Shown: in pieces, positions 44,514-53,394 of the stretch | How the letters are laid out: each line of letters starts with the position of its first letter | How positions within the stretch are numbered: the stretch's first letter is position 1 | Assembly: GCF_001968825.1 (NCBI RefSeq) | Contig: NZ_MIEU01000011.1 | Location: 492,030 to 556,029 of the forward strand | Direction of reading: 5' to 3' | Length of the DNA: 64,000 nucleotides | From: Tersicoccus sp. Bi-70 | GTDB taxonomy: Bacteria > Actinomycetota > Actinomycetes > Actinomycetales > Micrococcaceae | Notes under the pieces: generated by a model | Told to the model about the DNA's origin: nothing | The model's input: the letters and a program-made list of their open reading frames with translations, nothing else | Databases searched by the model: none | Program-made: the position numbers and the translations under genes

Positions 44514-45143
44514 CTATCGCTCTTGCTGAGGGGTGCGCAGGATCTCGGCGAGGATGTCGCTCTGAACGGGGTCGTCGAAAGCTGCGCCCACGGCGACGAC
44601 ACGCACTCCGGCCTTGAGGAAGGCAGGGGCGTTGCGCGCATCCATACCCCCGGTCGCGACGAAGCGCTGGTCTGGGAAGGGTGCGAGCACCGCTCGCACC
44701 CACTCCGCGCCGAGCACCGACGCCGGGAACGCTTTCGTCCACAGCATTCCCTCGCGACGCGCGGCGAGCACCTCGCTCGGGGTGCTGACACCGGGAAGGT
44801 GCGGCAGCCCGCGCGCCGCGCTCGCGCGCGCTACCTCTAGGGAGAGACTAGGCGATACCGTGTAGGCCGCGCCGGCCGCGGCGACTTCCTCGAGCTGTTC
44901 GACATCGACGATGGTGCCGGCGCCCACCTTCCGTCCACGCTCGAGACCTGCCGCGGTGACCGCGCGAAGGGCGGGGAGAGCGTCCGGGGTCTGAACCGGA
45001 ATCTCGACGTGGACGACCCCGATGTCCCACGCACGAGTCGCGCGCGCGACGGCATCTGCCGGTGCCAGATTGCGGAAGACACCCATGATGGGTTGATCGA
45101 GGAAGAGCTCGTCGAACTCGCGCGTGTGGAAGGTGTCGGTCAT
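44514..45143 (-). CDS. eda: 2-Dehydro-3-deoxyphosphogluconate (KDPG) aldolase
   Basis: A 209-residue class I aldolase of the KDPG/KHG family. The catalytic Glu region is VVHVEIPVQTPDAL; GAGTI marks the phosphate-binding side; the Schiff-base Lys is in LWTKAFPAS; VATGGMDARNAPAFLKAG closes the barrel. It splits KDPG to pyruvate and glyceraldehyde 3-phosphate. ATG 45143 overlaps the kdgK stop (ATGA). Last gene of the dehydratase-kinase-aldolase operon. Confidence 0.9.
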   Translation of the reverse strand: MTDTFHTREFDELFLDQPIMGVFRNLAPADAVARATRAWDIGVVHVEIPVQTPDALPALRAVTAAGLERGRKVGAGTIVDVEQLEEVAAAGAAYTVSPSLSLEVARASAARGLPHLPGVSTPSEVLAARREGMLWTKAFPASVLGAEWVRAVLAPFPDQRFVATGGMDARNAPAFLKAGVRVVAVGAAFDDPVQSDILAEILRTPQQER

Positions 45144-46081
45144 TTGGTGCTCTCCTGTCGTGCGAACGGTTTCGGTCGGTGCCCGGGGCGGACGTCGTCG
45201 ACTCCCCCGATCGTCCATGCGGCTGCGCGGTGCCCGCGGTTGAGCCGGCTGGGGGCGTCCTCGCCGCGGAGAAGACCCGCCAGGTAGCCGCCTGCGAACG
45301 CGTCCCCCGCGCCGACGAGTTCGACGACGTCGACCGGTGCCGGCTTCACGGTCGTGACGCGCGGCTCGTCCGCACGGCGATCGACTTCGACGGCGGAGAC
45401 GTCACCGTCCTTGACGACGACGATCGTCGGTTCCGACAGCAGCCCGATGATGTCGTCGACGGACGGCACGCCCCAGAGCGCTTCCGCTTCATCGCGTCCG
45501 ACCAGGACGATGTCGGCCCGTTGCGCGAGCGCGAGCAGTGCTCCCGCGGCATCGCGGTCGCCCCATAGTTGCCGGCGAAAGTTGACGTCGAACGAGATCG
45601 TCGCACCGAACCTGTCCGCTTCGACGAAGAGTGCGTCGACGAACTCGGCGGTCGTGTCCGAGACGGCCGCGAGAACCCCCGACGTGTGCACGATCAACCC
45701 GGGCCCGAGTTGGACGGTTCGAGCGTCCTCCGCCGACAGCCGAGACGCCGCGGACCCGGAGCGGTAGTAGTGCGAACGTGCTCCGCCGCCCGCAGCGCGC
45801 TCCTTGTAGTAGATCCCTGTCGGAGCGGCTCGATCAACAGCCACGATCGACGTGTCGACGCCATCCGCCTCGAGGACCGTCATCACCCGTTGACCGAATG
45901 GATCATCGCCCACCCGCGACATCCATGCTGTGGCCACGCCCTGTGCGCTGAGGTGGCGAGCCACGTTCGCCTCGGCTCCGCCGACGTGCACGGAGAGCGT
46001 CGATGACAGCGGCGGGCCGGTCGGATCCACATCCGTGAGCATGACCATCGCCTCGCCGGCGCACAGCACCTCGAATCGCAT
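45140..46081 (-). CDS. kdgK: 2-Keto-3-deoxygluconate kinase (PfkB family)
   Basis: A 313-residue ribokinase-fold enzyme. VHVGGAEANVARHLSAQG is the N-terminal substrate-binding signature, and VELVGAGDAFAGGYLAGLL the PfkB motif with the catalytic Asp and anion hole. With the aldolase next door the likely substrate is 2-keto-3-deoxygluconate. ATG 46081 follows GACGAGGAACTG; ATGs at 46099 and 46114 have no such site. Confidence 0.87.
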   Translation of the reverse strand: MRFEVLCAGEAMVMLTDVDPTGPPLSSTLSVHVGGAEANVARHLSAQGVATAWMSRVGDDPFGQRVMTVLEADGVDTSIVAVDRAAPTGIYYKERAAGGGARSHYYRSGSAASRLSAEDARTVQLGPGLIVHTSGVLAAVSDTTAEFVDALFVEADRFGATISFDVNFRRQLWGDRDAAGALLALAQRADIVLVGRDEAEALWGVPSVDDIIGLLSEPTIVVVKDGDVSAVEVDRRADEPRVTTVKPAPVDVVELVGAGDAFAGGYLAGLLRGEDAPSRLNRGHRAAAWTIGGVDDVRPGHRPKPFARQESTK

Positions 46082-46175
46082 CAGTTCCTCGTCATGCATG
46101 TGTGGGGGACTCATCACGGCCGATCAGCTGCCCACCGCCGCCGGTGAGGAGAGCTGGTCGGGCCGCCCAGGGACG

Positions 46176-47372
46176 TCATGCCGCTGTGCTCCGGATGTCG
46201 CTGCCGCCCACCCGGTACCGTTCCACCACTGCGGGGTCGACGTCGACGCCGAGCCCCGCACCAGCCGGCACTCGTACGTATCCGTCGACCAGCTCGAACT
46301 CACTCGTGAGGAGGTCGTCGCGGAGCGGGTTGCGGGTGCGGTCGAACTCGACGACGGGCTCATTCTGCAGCGGACGCGGAACGTGCGTGTAGGGCGCGAG
46401 CGGGAGGGCGGCGCACACCTGCAGCGCAGCGGCAAGAGCGATGCCCGATCCCCACACGTGCGGGATGGTGCGCAGGTTGTGGGTCGAGGCGAGGGCCACG
46501 ATGCGTTGCACCTCGGAGATCCCGCCGCACACGCAGATGTCGGGCTGGATGATGTCGACGCATCCTCCGGCGATGAAGTCGCGAAACCCGTACCGCGTGT
46601 ACTCTGCCTCGCCGCCCGCGATCGGGATGTCCAGGCGCGAACGCACCCGCGCGTACCCCTGCCGGTCCTCCGGCGGAACGGGCTCTTCGAAGAACTGGAA
46701 TCCGTGGTCTTCCAGGACACGGCCCATCGCGATCGCGGAACTGGAGTTGTAGGCGTGGTTGGCGTCGGCGAGCAGAGTGAAATCGTCGCCGAGGGCCTCG
46801 CGGACGGCGATCACCCGGCGGGCGTCGTCGCGGACGTCCAGCAGACCGACTTTGATCTTCAGCATGCCGAAGCCGTCTGCCGCGTACCCCGAGACGGTGT
46901 CGGATAGCTCGTCGAGGTCTCGTCCGGGCACGAACCCCGCCGAGGAGTAGTACCCTCCGGTGCCGTAGGCCTTCACGCTCTTGCGGAACCGTCCGCCGAT
47001 GAGCGTGGAGACAGATGTGTTCAACGTCTTGCCCATGATGTCCCAGAGGGCGATGTCGATCGCGCTGATCGCCTCGATGTACGGGCCCTTCTGCCCGTAG
47101 TCCCGAGTCGTCGAGTACAGCAAGTCCCAGATGACGCCGGGGCTCGCATCGGGGGCAGCCACCAGCCGACCGGCCAGAACGTCATCGATGCAGCTCTGCA
47201 CCGGTTCAGGCGGCCCGTACTGACCCCCTTCACCCCACCCGACGACGCCGTCGGTGGTGGTGAGACGGACCAGGAGGCTCGTCCGCTCGGGGAACTGGGC
47301 CTGCGAGGAGTAGAACGTGTCCGCACCGAGAGGGGTGCGGAGCACAAAGGTCTCGACGCGCTCGATCTTCAT
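46176..47372 (-). CDS. Sugar-acid dehydratase (mandelate racemase/enolase superfamily)
   Basis: A 398-residue enolase-superfamily enzyme. The acid/base KxK motif is MLKIKVG; metal ligands lie in LLADANHAYN (D), FFEEPVPPED (E) and IAGGEAEYT (E); PHVWGSGIAL supplies the catalytic His. This set fits acid-sugar dehydratases such as galactonate or gluconate dehydratases. It should form 2-keto-3-deoxy acid for KdgK. First gene of its operon, divergent from gntP. Exact substrate not readable. Confidence 0.85.
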   Translation of the reverse strand: MKIERVETFVLRTPLGADTFYSSQAQFPERTSLLVRLTTTDGVVGWGEGGQYGPPEPVQSCIDDVLAGRLVAAPDASPGVIWDLLYSTTRDYGQKGPYIEAISAIDIALWDIMGKTLNTSVSTLIGGRFRKSVKAYGTGGYYSSAGFVPGRDLDELSDTVSGYAADGFGMLKIKVGLLDVRDDARRVIAVREALGDDFTLLADANHAYNSSSAIAMGRVLEDHGFQFFEEPVPPEDRQGYARVRSRLDIPIAGGEAEYTRYGFRDFIAGGCVDIIQPDICVCGGISEVQRIVALASTHNLRTIPHVWGSGIALAAALQVCAALPLAPYTHVPRPLQNEPVVEFDRTRNPLRDDLLTSEFELVDGYVRVPAGAGLGVDVDPAVVERYRVGGSDIRSTAA

Positions 47373-47408
47373 TGAGTGTCCTTCCGACGTCTACCTCAGC
47401 GTAACAGT

Positions 47409-47497
47409 CCTCAGATGACTCAGCCAAGTTCCAACCCTTGCAATTTGCGGTGAATGGATAGATTTACCGTGTCCCTCTATGGTTAAGTGATCTGAGG
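47409..47497. promoter_or_regulatory. Spaced inverted repeat between the dehydratase and gntP
   Basis: CCTCAGAT (47409-47416) and ATCTGAGG (47490-47497) are perfect complements 73 bp apart, each close to a GACTC/GAGTC motif. A perfect GACTCGAGTC palindrome follows at 47507-47516. The 152-bp region is AT-richer and must hold both divergent promoters. Candidate operators for the FadR-type gene downstream. Confidence 0.45.
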
Positions 47498-47530
47498 AGT
47501 CAGTCGGACTCGAGTCTGAAAGCGGTGACA

Positions 47531-48862
47531 ATGATGTCGGCAACCTGGTTGATCGTGCTCTTCGTCGTGGTGTTCGTGGCGATTGCGCTGGTGATCGTGC
47601 GATTGAAGGTGAACCCGGCCCTCGCGCTGTTGCTGGGAACGATCGTGCTGGGCCTGGCCTCGGGAATGGGCTTCGAGGACGTCGTCACCGGCGTGAACGA
47701 GGGCTTCGGTGCCCTGATGGCGGAAGTCGGTCTGCTCATCAGCCTCGGCGTCATCATGGGCACGCTCATGGCCAGCTACGGCGCCGTGCAACGCATCGTC
47801 GGCGGGATCGTCGGCCTGTTCGGCAAGAGAGCATCGCCGTACGCGTTCAGCCTCACGCTGTCGACCATCACGCCGTCGATCTACTTCGATGTCCTGCTGG
47901 TGCTCGTCGCACCCATCGCGCGCACCGTTGCCCATCGCACGGGCCGCCCTGTCGCATCTCTGGCGGGCCCGGTCGCCATGGGTCTGGCAGCGGGCAACGC
48001 CCTCGTGGTGCCGGGCGCTGCCATGCTCGCCTATCTCGGAGCTCTGCGCATCTCCCCCAGCAAGATGCTCCTTCCCGGCTTCCTCTTCGCGATCCCGGCC
48101 GTCTTGCTCACGACGTTCCTGTACCTGCTCGTGATCGAACGGCTGCGCTGGTGGAAGGCGGCCGACGAAGACACTCGTGACGAGGCAATCCTCGTTCCGG
48201 AGGAGTCCGAGGCACCGAAACTCGGCATGCTCACAGCGCTGGCGCCAGTGCTCGTCGTCCTCGGACTGATCGTCACCGCGATCGTCGTGCCCCTGTTCGG
48301 CGTCGAGGTGCCGGTGATCGCCTTCCTCGGGTCGCCCGTCATCGCCCTGCTCCTCGGAACCCTCACGGCCCTGATCATCACGGTCGCGAAGCGTGGACTG
48401 GCCGCCCAGGACATCGAGGTGGGCAAGGCGCTCGAAACCGTGGGCACCATCCTCGTCGTCACCGCGGTCGCCGGATCGCTCGGCGCCATCATCGCCGGAA
48501 CCGGCATCCAGGAAGTGCTCTCCGGCCTCCTCGGCGCCAACGCCGTACTGCCGCTGCTCGCAGTGTGGGCGATCGCCGCGATCTTGCGTATGGCGATCGG
48601 CGGACAGACCGTCGCCGGAATCACCGCGATCGGCATCATGGCACCCCTCATGGGCGACCTGGGCGTCTCGCCCATCCTGGTCGTCCTCGCCGCGGGCGCC
48701 GGCGGCTGCTTCGGCGGGCAGTTCAGCGACAACGCCTTCTGGATGCTGCGGAGCCTGTTCGGGCTCTCCACGCGCGGCACCCTCAAGACGTACACGCTGG
48801 CTCAGTCGATGCTTTCGCTCGTCGTGCTGGTCTTCGTGTTGATCGCAGACATCTTCGTCTGA
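47531..48862 (+). CDS. gntP: GntP-family gluconate/hexonate permease
   Basis: A 443-residue protein with about 12-14 helices, matching gluconate:H+ symporters: LKVNPALALLLGTIVLGLASGMGF, GVIMGTLMASYGAVQRIV, STITPSIYFDVLLVLVAPIA and CFGGQFSDNAFWML. It would import the sugar acid used by the divergent catabolic operon. ATG 47531 is chosen; GTG 47525 or ATG 47534 are equally possible since no strong Shine-Dalgarno is seen. Confidence 0.9.
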   Translation: MMSATWLIVLFVVVFVAIALVIVRLKVNPALALLLGTIVLGLASGMGFEDVVTGVNEGFGALMAEVGLLISLGVIMGTLMASYGAVQRIVGGIVGLFGKRASPYAFSLTLSTITPSIYFDVLLVLVAPIARTVAHRTGRPVASLAGPVAMGLAAGNALVVPGAAMLAYLGALRISPSKMLLPGFLFAIPAVLLTTFLYLLVIERLRWWKAADEDTRDEAILVPEESEAPKLGMLTALAPVLVVLGLIVTAIVVPLFGVEVPVIAFLGSPVIALLLGTLTALIITVAKRGLAAQDIEVGKALETVGTILVVTAVAGSLGAIIAGTGIQEVLSGLLGANAVLPLLAVWAIAAILRMAIGGQTVAGITAIGIMAPLMGDLGVSPILVVLAAGAGGCFGGQFSDNAFWMLRSLFGLSTRGTLKTYTLAQSMLSLVVLVFVLIADIFV

Positions 48863-48916
48863 GCGCAACCGGCGCTCGACATCCACCGACGGAGGCGCGA
48901 CACGAGGTGAAGTAGA

Positions 48917-49669
48917 GTGCACAGCAAAACGCAGGAGGAGCACCCGCCCGTGGAAGTTGCCGAAGGGTCGATGTCCGCCGACCATCGTGGAGCACGACGC
49001 AAAGTCTCCGATGTCGCCGCCGAGCAACTCGAACTGAAGATCACCTCAGGCGAGTACCCCGCGGGCACGAAACTCGCCGCCGAGCCCGCCCTCGCGAAGG
49101 AATTCGGCGTCGGACGCAGCTCGATGCGAGAGGCCGTGCGCACCCTGTCAGCGGCGGGCTACCTCCGCAGCTCCCATGGCAGCGGAGTCTTCGTCGTGAG
49201 CGACCGCCCCGTCAACACGGCGATCAGCGACCGCACCCTGTCAGGCGGCTACACGATGACTGACCTGCTCGAAGCACGAGAAGCGATCGAAGCGCGCAGC
49301 GCCGAGCTGGCCGCCGCGCGCATATCCGATCATCATCGCGAGGTGATCCAATCCATTCTTGCCGCCGCCGCGCCCAGGGAGGTGTCGCAGCAGGTATTCG
49401 TGACGCTGGACGCGCAGTTTCACCGGCAGATCGCCGAAGCGAGCTCCAATCCACTCCTCCTCGACATCTGGGATTCGATCGCGCCCCAATTCCTGCAGTA
49501 CTCGCTACGGGTCATCACAATCCCAGGCCGACAACGACACGCGCACCTCGATCACTGCGACATAGCGGAGGCAGTATTCGCCGGCGACTCGGAGAACGCA
49601 GCACGTCTCGCCCGCGCTCACGTCGACGCGGTGCGGCAGGAACTGCGCGCACTGGACAATATCCGTTAG
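48917..49669 (+). CDS. FadR-subfamily GntR transcriptional regulator
   Basis: A 250-residue regulator. The GntR winged helix spans about residues 28-98 (AAEQLELKITSGEYPAGTKLAAEPALAKEFGVGRSSMREAVRTL...GSGVFV). The all-helical FCD effector domain follows, with metal-binding-type residues (EAREAIEARSAELAA, LDAQFHRQIAEASSN, HCDIAEAVFAGD). It probably represses the catabolic operon and gntP and is relieved by a sugar acid. An IS481 copy is inserted 9 bp after its stop. Confidence 0.9.
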   Translation: MHSKTQEEHPPVEVAEGSMSADHRGARRKVSDVAAEQLELKITSGEYPAGTKLAAEPALAKEFGVGRSSMREAVRTLSAAGYLRSSHGSGVFVVSDRPVNTAISDRTLSGGYTMTDLLEAREAIEARSAELAAARISDHHREVIQSILAAAAPREVSQQVFVTLDAQFHRQIAEASSNPLLLDIWDSIAPQFLQYSLRVITIPGRQRHAHLDHCDIAEAVFAGDSENAARLARAHVDAVRQELRALDNIR

Positions 49670-49672
49670 TCA

Positions 49673-49678
49673 GCTAGC
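49673..49678 (+). repeat. IS481 target duplication, left
   Basis: GCTAGC directly abuts the left terminal repeat of the IS481 element and is repeated at 50794-50799. It fits the NCTAGN target reported for IS481-family elements. Confidence 0.85.
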
Positions 49679-50678
49679 TGTGGTGTCCAGGGAGGTTGGT
49701 CAGTCGGGTGATGGGTGGTTGGCCTCCGGTTGCGGTGTGGGGTCGATGGTGATTGTAGAAGTGCAACCAGCCCGGTAGGGCGTTCCGGCGTTCGGTTTCG
49801 GTGGAGTAGAAGCGGGCGTAGGCCCACCCGTCGGCCAGGGTGCGGTGGAAGCGTTCGATCTTGCCGTTGGTCTGGGGCCGGTAGGGCCGGGTCCGTTTTG
49901 GGGTGATCCCGAGTTCGGCGCAGGCGTCGGCCCAGGCGTGGGAGAGGTACGCGGCCCCGTTGTCGGAGAGCACGCGTTCGACGGTGACGCCGTGGTCGGC
50001 GTACCAGGCGACCGCCCGGCGCAGTACCCCGACGGCGGTGGCGGCTTTCTCGTCGGCGCAGACCTCGGCGTAGGCGACGCGGGAGTGGTCATCGATGACG
50101 GTGTGCAGGTAGGCCATGCCGACCCGGCGGCGGGTGGGCCGGGGCCGGTCCCCGGCGTTGGCCCGGGTCAGGGTGGTGGCCCGGTTGCGCACCCCGGTGG
50201 CCCGTCCGGTGAACCGCCAGCCTCCGCCGTCGGGGATGTTGCCGAACTTGGTCACGTCCACGTGGAGCAGGGACCCGGGGTGGTCGTGTTCGTAGCGGCG
50301 TAGGGGTTCGCCGGTGACCCGGTCGATCCGGGCCAGCCGGTTGAGCCGGCACCGGACCAGGACCGCGTGCACCGTCGAGGCCGGCACCCCGAGCCGCCCG
50401 CCGATCTGGACCGGGCCCATCCGGTGCCGCAACCGCAGGGACACGATGGCCCGGACCAGGCGGGTCGGGGTGCGGGTCGGTGACCGGTGGGGCCGGGAAC
50501 TGCGGTCGACCATCCCGGCGGCCCCTTCGGCTCGGTACCGCTTCGCCCACTTCTTCGCGGTCCTGGGCGTGGTCAAATACATCTTCGCGGCCGCGGTGAG
50601 CGTCCACCCCTCATCGACGACGAGTTTGGCCAGCCGTAACCGGGTGATCGGGGTCAGGACAGCGTTAGCGTGGGACAT
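49674..50678 (-). CDS. IS481-family transposase
   Basis: A 334-residue single-frame transposase. An N-terminal helix-turn-helix (LTAAAKMYLTTPRTAKKWAKRYRAEGAAGMVDRSSRPH) is followed by the rve integrase core with DDE residues in LHVDVTKFG, RVLSDNGAAY and QTNGKIERFHRTL. The stop codon TAG (49674-49676) lies in the target duplication beyond the element end, so the final Ser-stop is completed by host sequence. It appears functional. Confidence 0.93.
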   Translation of the reverse strand: MSHANAVLTPITRLRLAKLVVDEGWTLTAAAKMYLTTPRTAKKWAKRYRAEGAAGMVDRSSRPHRSPTRTPTRLVRAIVSLRLRHRMGPVQIGGRLGVPASTVHAVLVRCRLNRLARIDRVTGEPLRRYEHDHPGSLLHVDVTKFGNIPDGGGWRFTGRATGVRNRATTLTRANAGDRPRPTRRRVGMAYLHTVIDDHSRVAYAEVCADEKAATAVGVLRRAVAWYADHGVTVERVLSDNGAAYLSHAWADACAELGITPKRTRPYRPQTNGKIERFHRTLADGWAYARFYSTETERRNALPGWLHFYNHHRPHTATGGQPPITRLTNLPGHHS

Positions 50679-50793
50679 GAAGGCCTCCGGGTCGTTGAGT
50701 GGTTCCTTGACAGCTCCACTTCACATCCGGAGGCCTTCATCTGTCAGCCCCCACTCACCGCCCCAGAACGGGACAACGTCCCTGGACATCACA
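49679..50793. mobile_element. Intact IS481-family insertion sequence
   Basis: A 1,115-bp element. The terminal inverted repeats TGTGGTGTCCAGGGAGGTTG (49679-49698) and its counterpart at 50774-50793 match at 18 of 20 positions. Both ends are flanked by the same 6-bp target sequence, so the insertion is recent enough to have kept its duplication. It carries one full-length transposase. Confidence 0.92.
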
Positions 50794-50799
50794 GCTAGC
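50794..50799 (+). repeat. IS481 target duplication, right
   Basis: GCTAGC follows the right terminal repeat directly and equals the left copy at 49673-49678. Confidence 0.85.
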
Positions 50800-50999
50800 T
50801 GTACTCAATTGATCTCCGGCGCGCGGATCCACATTCGCATGCCGGCTTGGGCACCACACCATCGGATGGGTCAGCAGCAGCCGGTGAGGGGGAGAGATGG
50901 CCCCGACGACGCAGCTGGGAAATCTTCAACGGGATAGCTGTCGTCCGCAACGTCTTCCCCGAACTCGCCCCGTTCACGCAATCCCTCGAGCACTATCCC
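50800..50999. other. Unassigned remnant between IS481 and ISL3
   Basis: 200 bp between two mobile elements. A short open stretch around 50,915-51,000 on the plus strand reads WEIFNGIAVVRNVFPELAPFTQSLEHYP, which looks like coding debris but which I cannot identify. Confidence 0.4.
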
Positions 51000-51585
51000 G
51001 GCTCTTCACAATCCACGGTGTAGTTGGGGTCTGAATCCGCCGGTTTCCAGGAGCGATCTGGCGATGTAGTGGGTGAGGTTCCGGAAGCCGAGGGCGCTTC
51101 CCCGGAGGTGTTCCAGCCGGCCGTTCAGGGCCTCGGTGGGGCCGTTCGACGTGCCGGGCCGGTCGAAGTAGGCCAGGACGTCGACGGTCCGCTTTTTCAA
51201 CGTCCGGCCGAGGACGATGACCTCGGTCAGCGCACCGGGGACGCTGCTGGCGGTGGCGTCGATCAGGGCCTGCATGCGGGCCTTGCCGCGGACGGGATCG
51301 GGTTCACGGTAGGCGGCGATCATCTGTTGGTAGACGCCCCAGGTGGCTTCGACCTCGACGTGGTCGTCGGTGGCGAACAGCGCCTCCAGACGGGTCTTCT
51401 GTCGGTCGGTGAGCAGGTCCGCTCCGGTGTGCAGGGTCCGCCGCGCCCGGTACAGCGGGTCGGTGGCCCGGCCGCGGTGACCGTGGAGTGTCTGCTGGAC
51501 GCGGCGCCGGCAGCGGTCGAGGGCATCCCCGGCCAGCCGGACGACGTGGAAGGGATCCATCACCGCGGTCGCTCTGGTCGGCACT
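51000..51585 (-). pseudogene. ISL3-family transposase, C-terminal fragment (copy 1)
   Basis: The frame encodes the last about 190 residues of an ISL3 transposase: AVMDPFHVVRLAGDALDRCRRR, ADLLTDRQKTRLEALF, GTSNGPTEALNGRLEHLRGSALGFRNLTHYIARSLLE. Its terminal repeat begins GGCTCTTCACAATCC at 51000, and the stop lies inside it. The N-terminal half is absent; sequence beyond 51,585 is unrelated. Catalytic Asp residues N-terminal to the cut are lost. Confidence 0.85.
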
Positions 51586-51723
51586 GCCCGCCCTGATGGA
51601 GGGGATCTTCACGAGGTCGAACGACTAGAGCGCCCACTCGTAGATCTCGCGAGACCGCGCATCCGTGCCCTTCCACAGTCCCATTCCCCGTGCAGGGAAT
51701 ATTGCGGCGACGACCGTGGTCGT

Positions 51724-52044
51724 TCAGCGCCCCTGGGCCGCGGCGTCGTCGAGGGCGTCCAGGTCGCGCAGGGCGTAGCGCAGGTGCTCCCACTCCTCCT
51801 CGAGGATCACGTGGAAGCACGAGCGCACGGTCTCCTGATACTCGGGGCTCCACGGGTGGCGGCGTTCTTCGTCCAGGCCGACGTCGTCCACGGACGCCAG
51901 GAACTCGCGGACCTGGGCCAGGCGCTCGGACCGTACCGCGAGCACCCCCTCGTAGGGCGGGGGCGTGGACGCGAAGAAGTCGAGGTCGACACCATCGTCC
52001 TCCGCACCCGCGCGGGGCTGGCCGAGCGGGTGGAACGGCTCCCC
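51724..52044 (-). pseudogene. DinB/DUF664-family protein, C-terminal fragment
   Basis: About 105 codons resemble the C-terminal half of actinobacterial DinB-fold proteins: EPFHPLGQPRAGAEDDG, then EGVLAVRSERLAQVREFLASV, HPWSPEYQETVRSCFHVILEEEWEHLRYALRDLD. A metal-binding His pair is visible, but the N-terminal part is missing, and the frame before residue EPFHP has no homology. It lies between the truncated ISL3 and ltrA. Confidence 0.65.
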
Positions 52045-52185
52045 GGCGCGCCGCTGCGTCCCGCAGGCCCCTGCCGACAAAGCGGGCACCCTCGAGCTTC
52101 AGCGAGTCGGGAACTGCGGACACGTCTTCGAAGGTGCCAACCGACCCCTGGATTCATTGTCAGACACGCCCTAGGCGTTCCGACC

Positions 52186-53394
52186 TCAGTGGACTTGGCC
52201 GGCGACTGCGGGACCGATCCGCGGCCGTCGCACGAGTTCGCACGTCAGGCGCAGGGCGCCGACCGCGGTGAGAGCCGTCAGCACTGACCATGCGGGCATG
52301 GTCAGTGCTGACGGGATGATGAGCAGGGATGCGGCCGCCGTGAGGAGGCGGTCCAGCACGAGCTGATGGTGATCGCGCCATCGGTAGGCGGCATCGGCGG
52401 CGTAGAACAGGCCCACCCCGCCACTGAGGGCGATCGCCGGCAGCAGCGGTAAGGGGTCGGACACGTGCTCGAGCGCCGCGCTGGCGCCGAAGCCGAAGAA
52501 GGCGACCCCGGCGACCAGGGGAAGGTGGAGGTAGCTGTAGGCGTCGCGGGCCAGTCGGGCGCGTTCGGACCCGTCGGCGTCTTTGAGGCGTTGCTCGGCG
52601 CCGGCGGTCAGACCGAAGTAGGTCCACCACAGCGAGGCGGCGATCAGGACTCCGAGGACGGTGGCGGCGAGCACGACCGGTTGCTGCAGGTGCTCGCTGG
52701 CCCCGGTGCCCAGCCCGACGACGGCTTCACCGAGCGCGATGATGATGATGTTGCCGTGGCGCTCGACGAAGTAGGAGGGCACCACCCGGAAAACCTCGAC
52801 CCCGGCGACCAGGGGTCCGCCGAAGTCGATGATGGCTGCACCGATCCAGAGCAGCTCTCGGTAGGGGGATGGGAAAGCGGCGGCGACGGCGATCAGGACG
52901 GGTGCGATGAGCAGGCTCGGGACCAGCCGCAGTAGGCCTGCACGGAGGTGTTCGTCGTCGTGGGAGGCGGCCACGACGAACAAGACCAGGTGGATGACGC
53001 GGATGGTGAGCAGGGCAAGCCCGAAGACGAGGGCTCCGGTGCTGAACGCGGTCGGGAGTGCGCTTGCGGCCAGCAGCATCGCAGCCATGGCGGCGATGAC
53101 CAGGCAGCGAAATACCACCCGATTCGTGGTGAAGGTGTTGGTGAGCCACGTGTAGCAGACCCAGGCCCACCACACCGCCAGCAGGCCGAGCACACCATGA
53201 CCGAAACCCCGCCACGAAACGTCGTCCCGCACCAGCTCGGTCAGCTGCGCCATCGCGTACACGAACACCAGGTCGAAGAACAGCTCTAGGTCGCCCACCG
53301 ACCCGCTGCCGCTGTCCCGCGCGCCGGCCTCGCTGCCCGGCTCAGAGTTCTCTGGCGACGATCCCGCCGGCGGCTGCGCCGGCCAGGACCACAA
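52186..53394 (-). CDS. ltrA: Low temperature requirement protein A family membrane protein
   Basis: A 402-residue protein with about 12 hydrophobic helices. The LtrA hallmark LELFFDLVFVYAMAQL comes early, then GFGHGVLGLLAVWWAWVCYTWLTN, VERHGNIIIIALGEAVVGLG and a Trp-rich SLWWTYFGL. The role is unclear; listerial LtrA is linked to growth at low temperature. The start is uncertain: TTG 53394 gives a disordered leader, GTG 53298 starts just before the first helix. A small overlapping frame precedes it. Confidence 0.85.
   Translation of the reverse strand: MWSWPAQPPAGSSPENSEPGSEAGARDSGSGSVGDLELFFDLVFVYAMAQLTELVRDDVSWRGFGHGVLGLLAVWWAWVCYTWLTNTFTTNRVVFRCLVIAAMAAMLLAASALPTAFSTGALVFGLALLTIRVIHLVLFVVAASHDDEHLRAGLLRLVPSLLIAPVLIAVAAAFPSPYRELLWIGAAIIDFGGPLVAGVEVFRVVPSYFVERHGNIIIIALGEAVVGLGTGASEHLQQPVVLAATVLGVLIAASLWWTYFGLTAGAEQRLKDADGSERARLARDAYSYLHLPLVAGVAFFGFGASAALEHVSDPLPLLPAIALSGGVGLFYAADAAYRWRDHHQLVLDRLLTAAASLLIIPSALTMPAWSVLTALTAVGALRLTCELVRRPRIGPAVAGQVH

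Noticed and set aside
43000..50800. Classical composite transposon
   Set aside because: The flanking elements are of different families (IS3/IS30 remnants and IS481), so they could not move the cassette together; only association is claimed.
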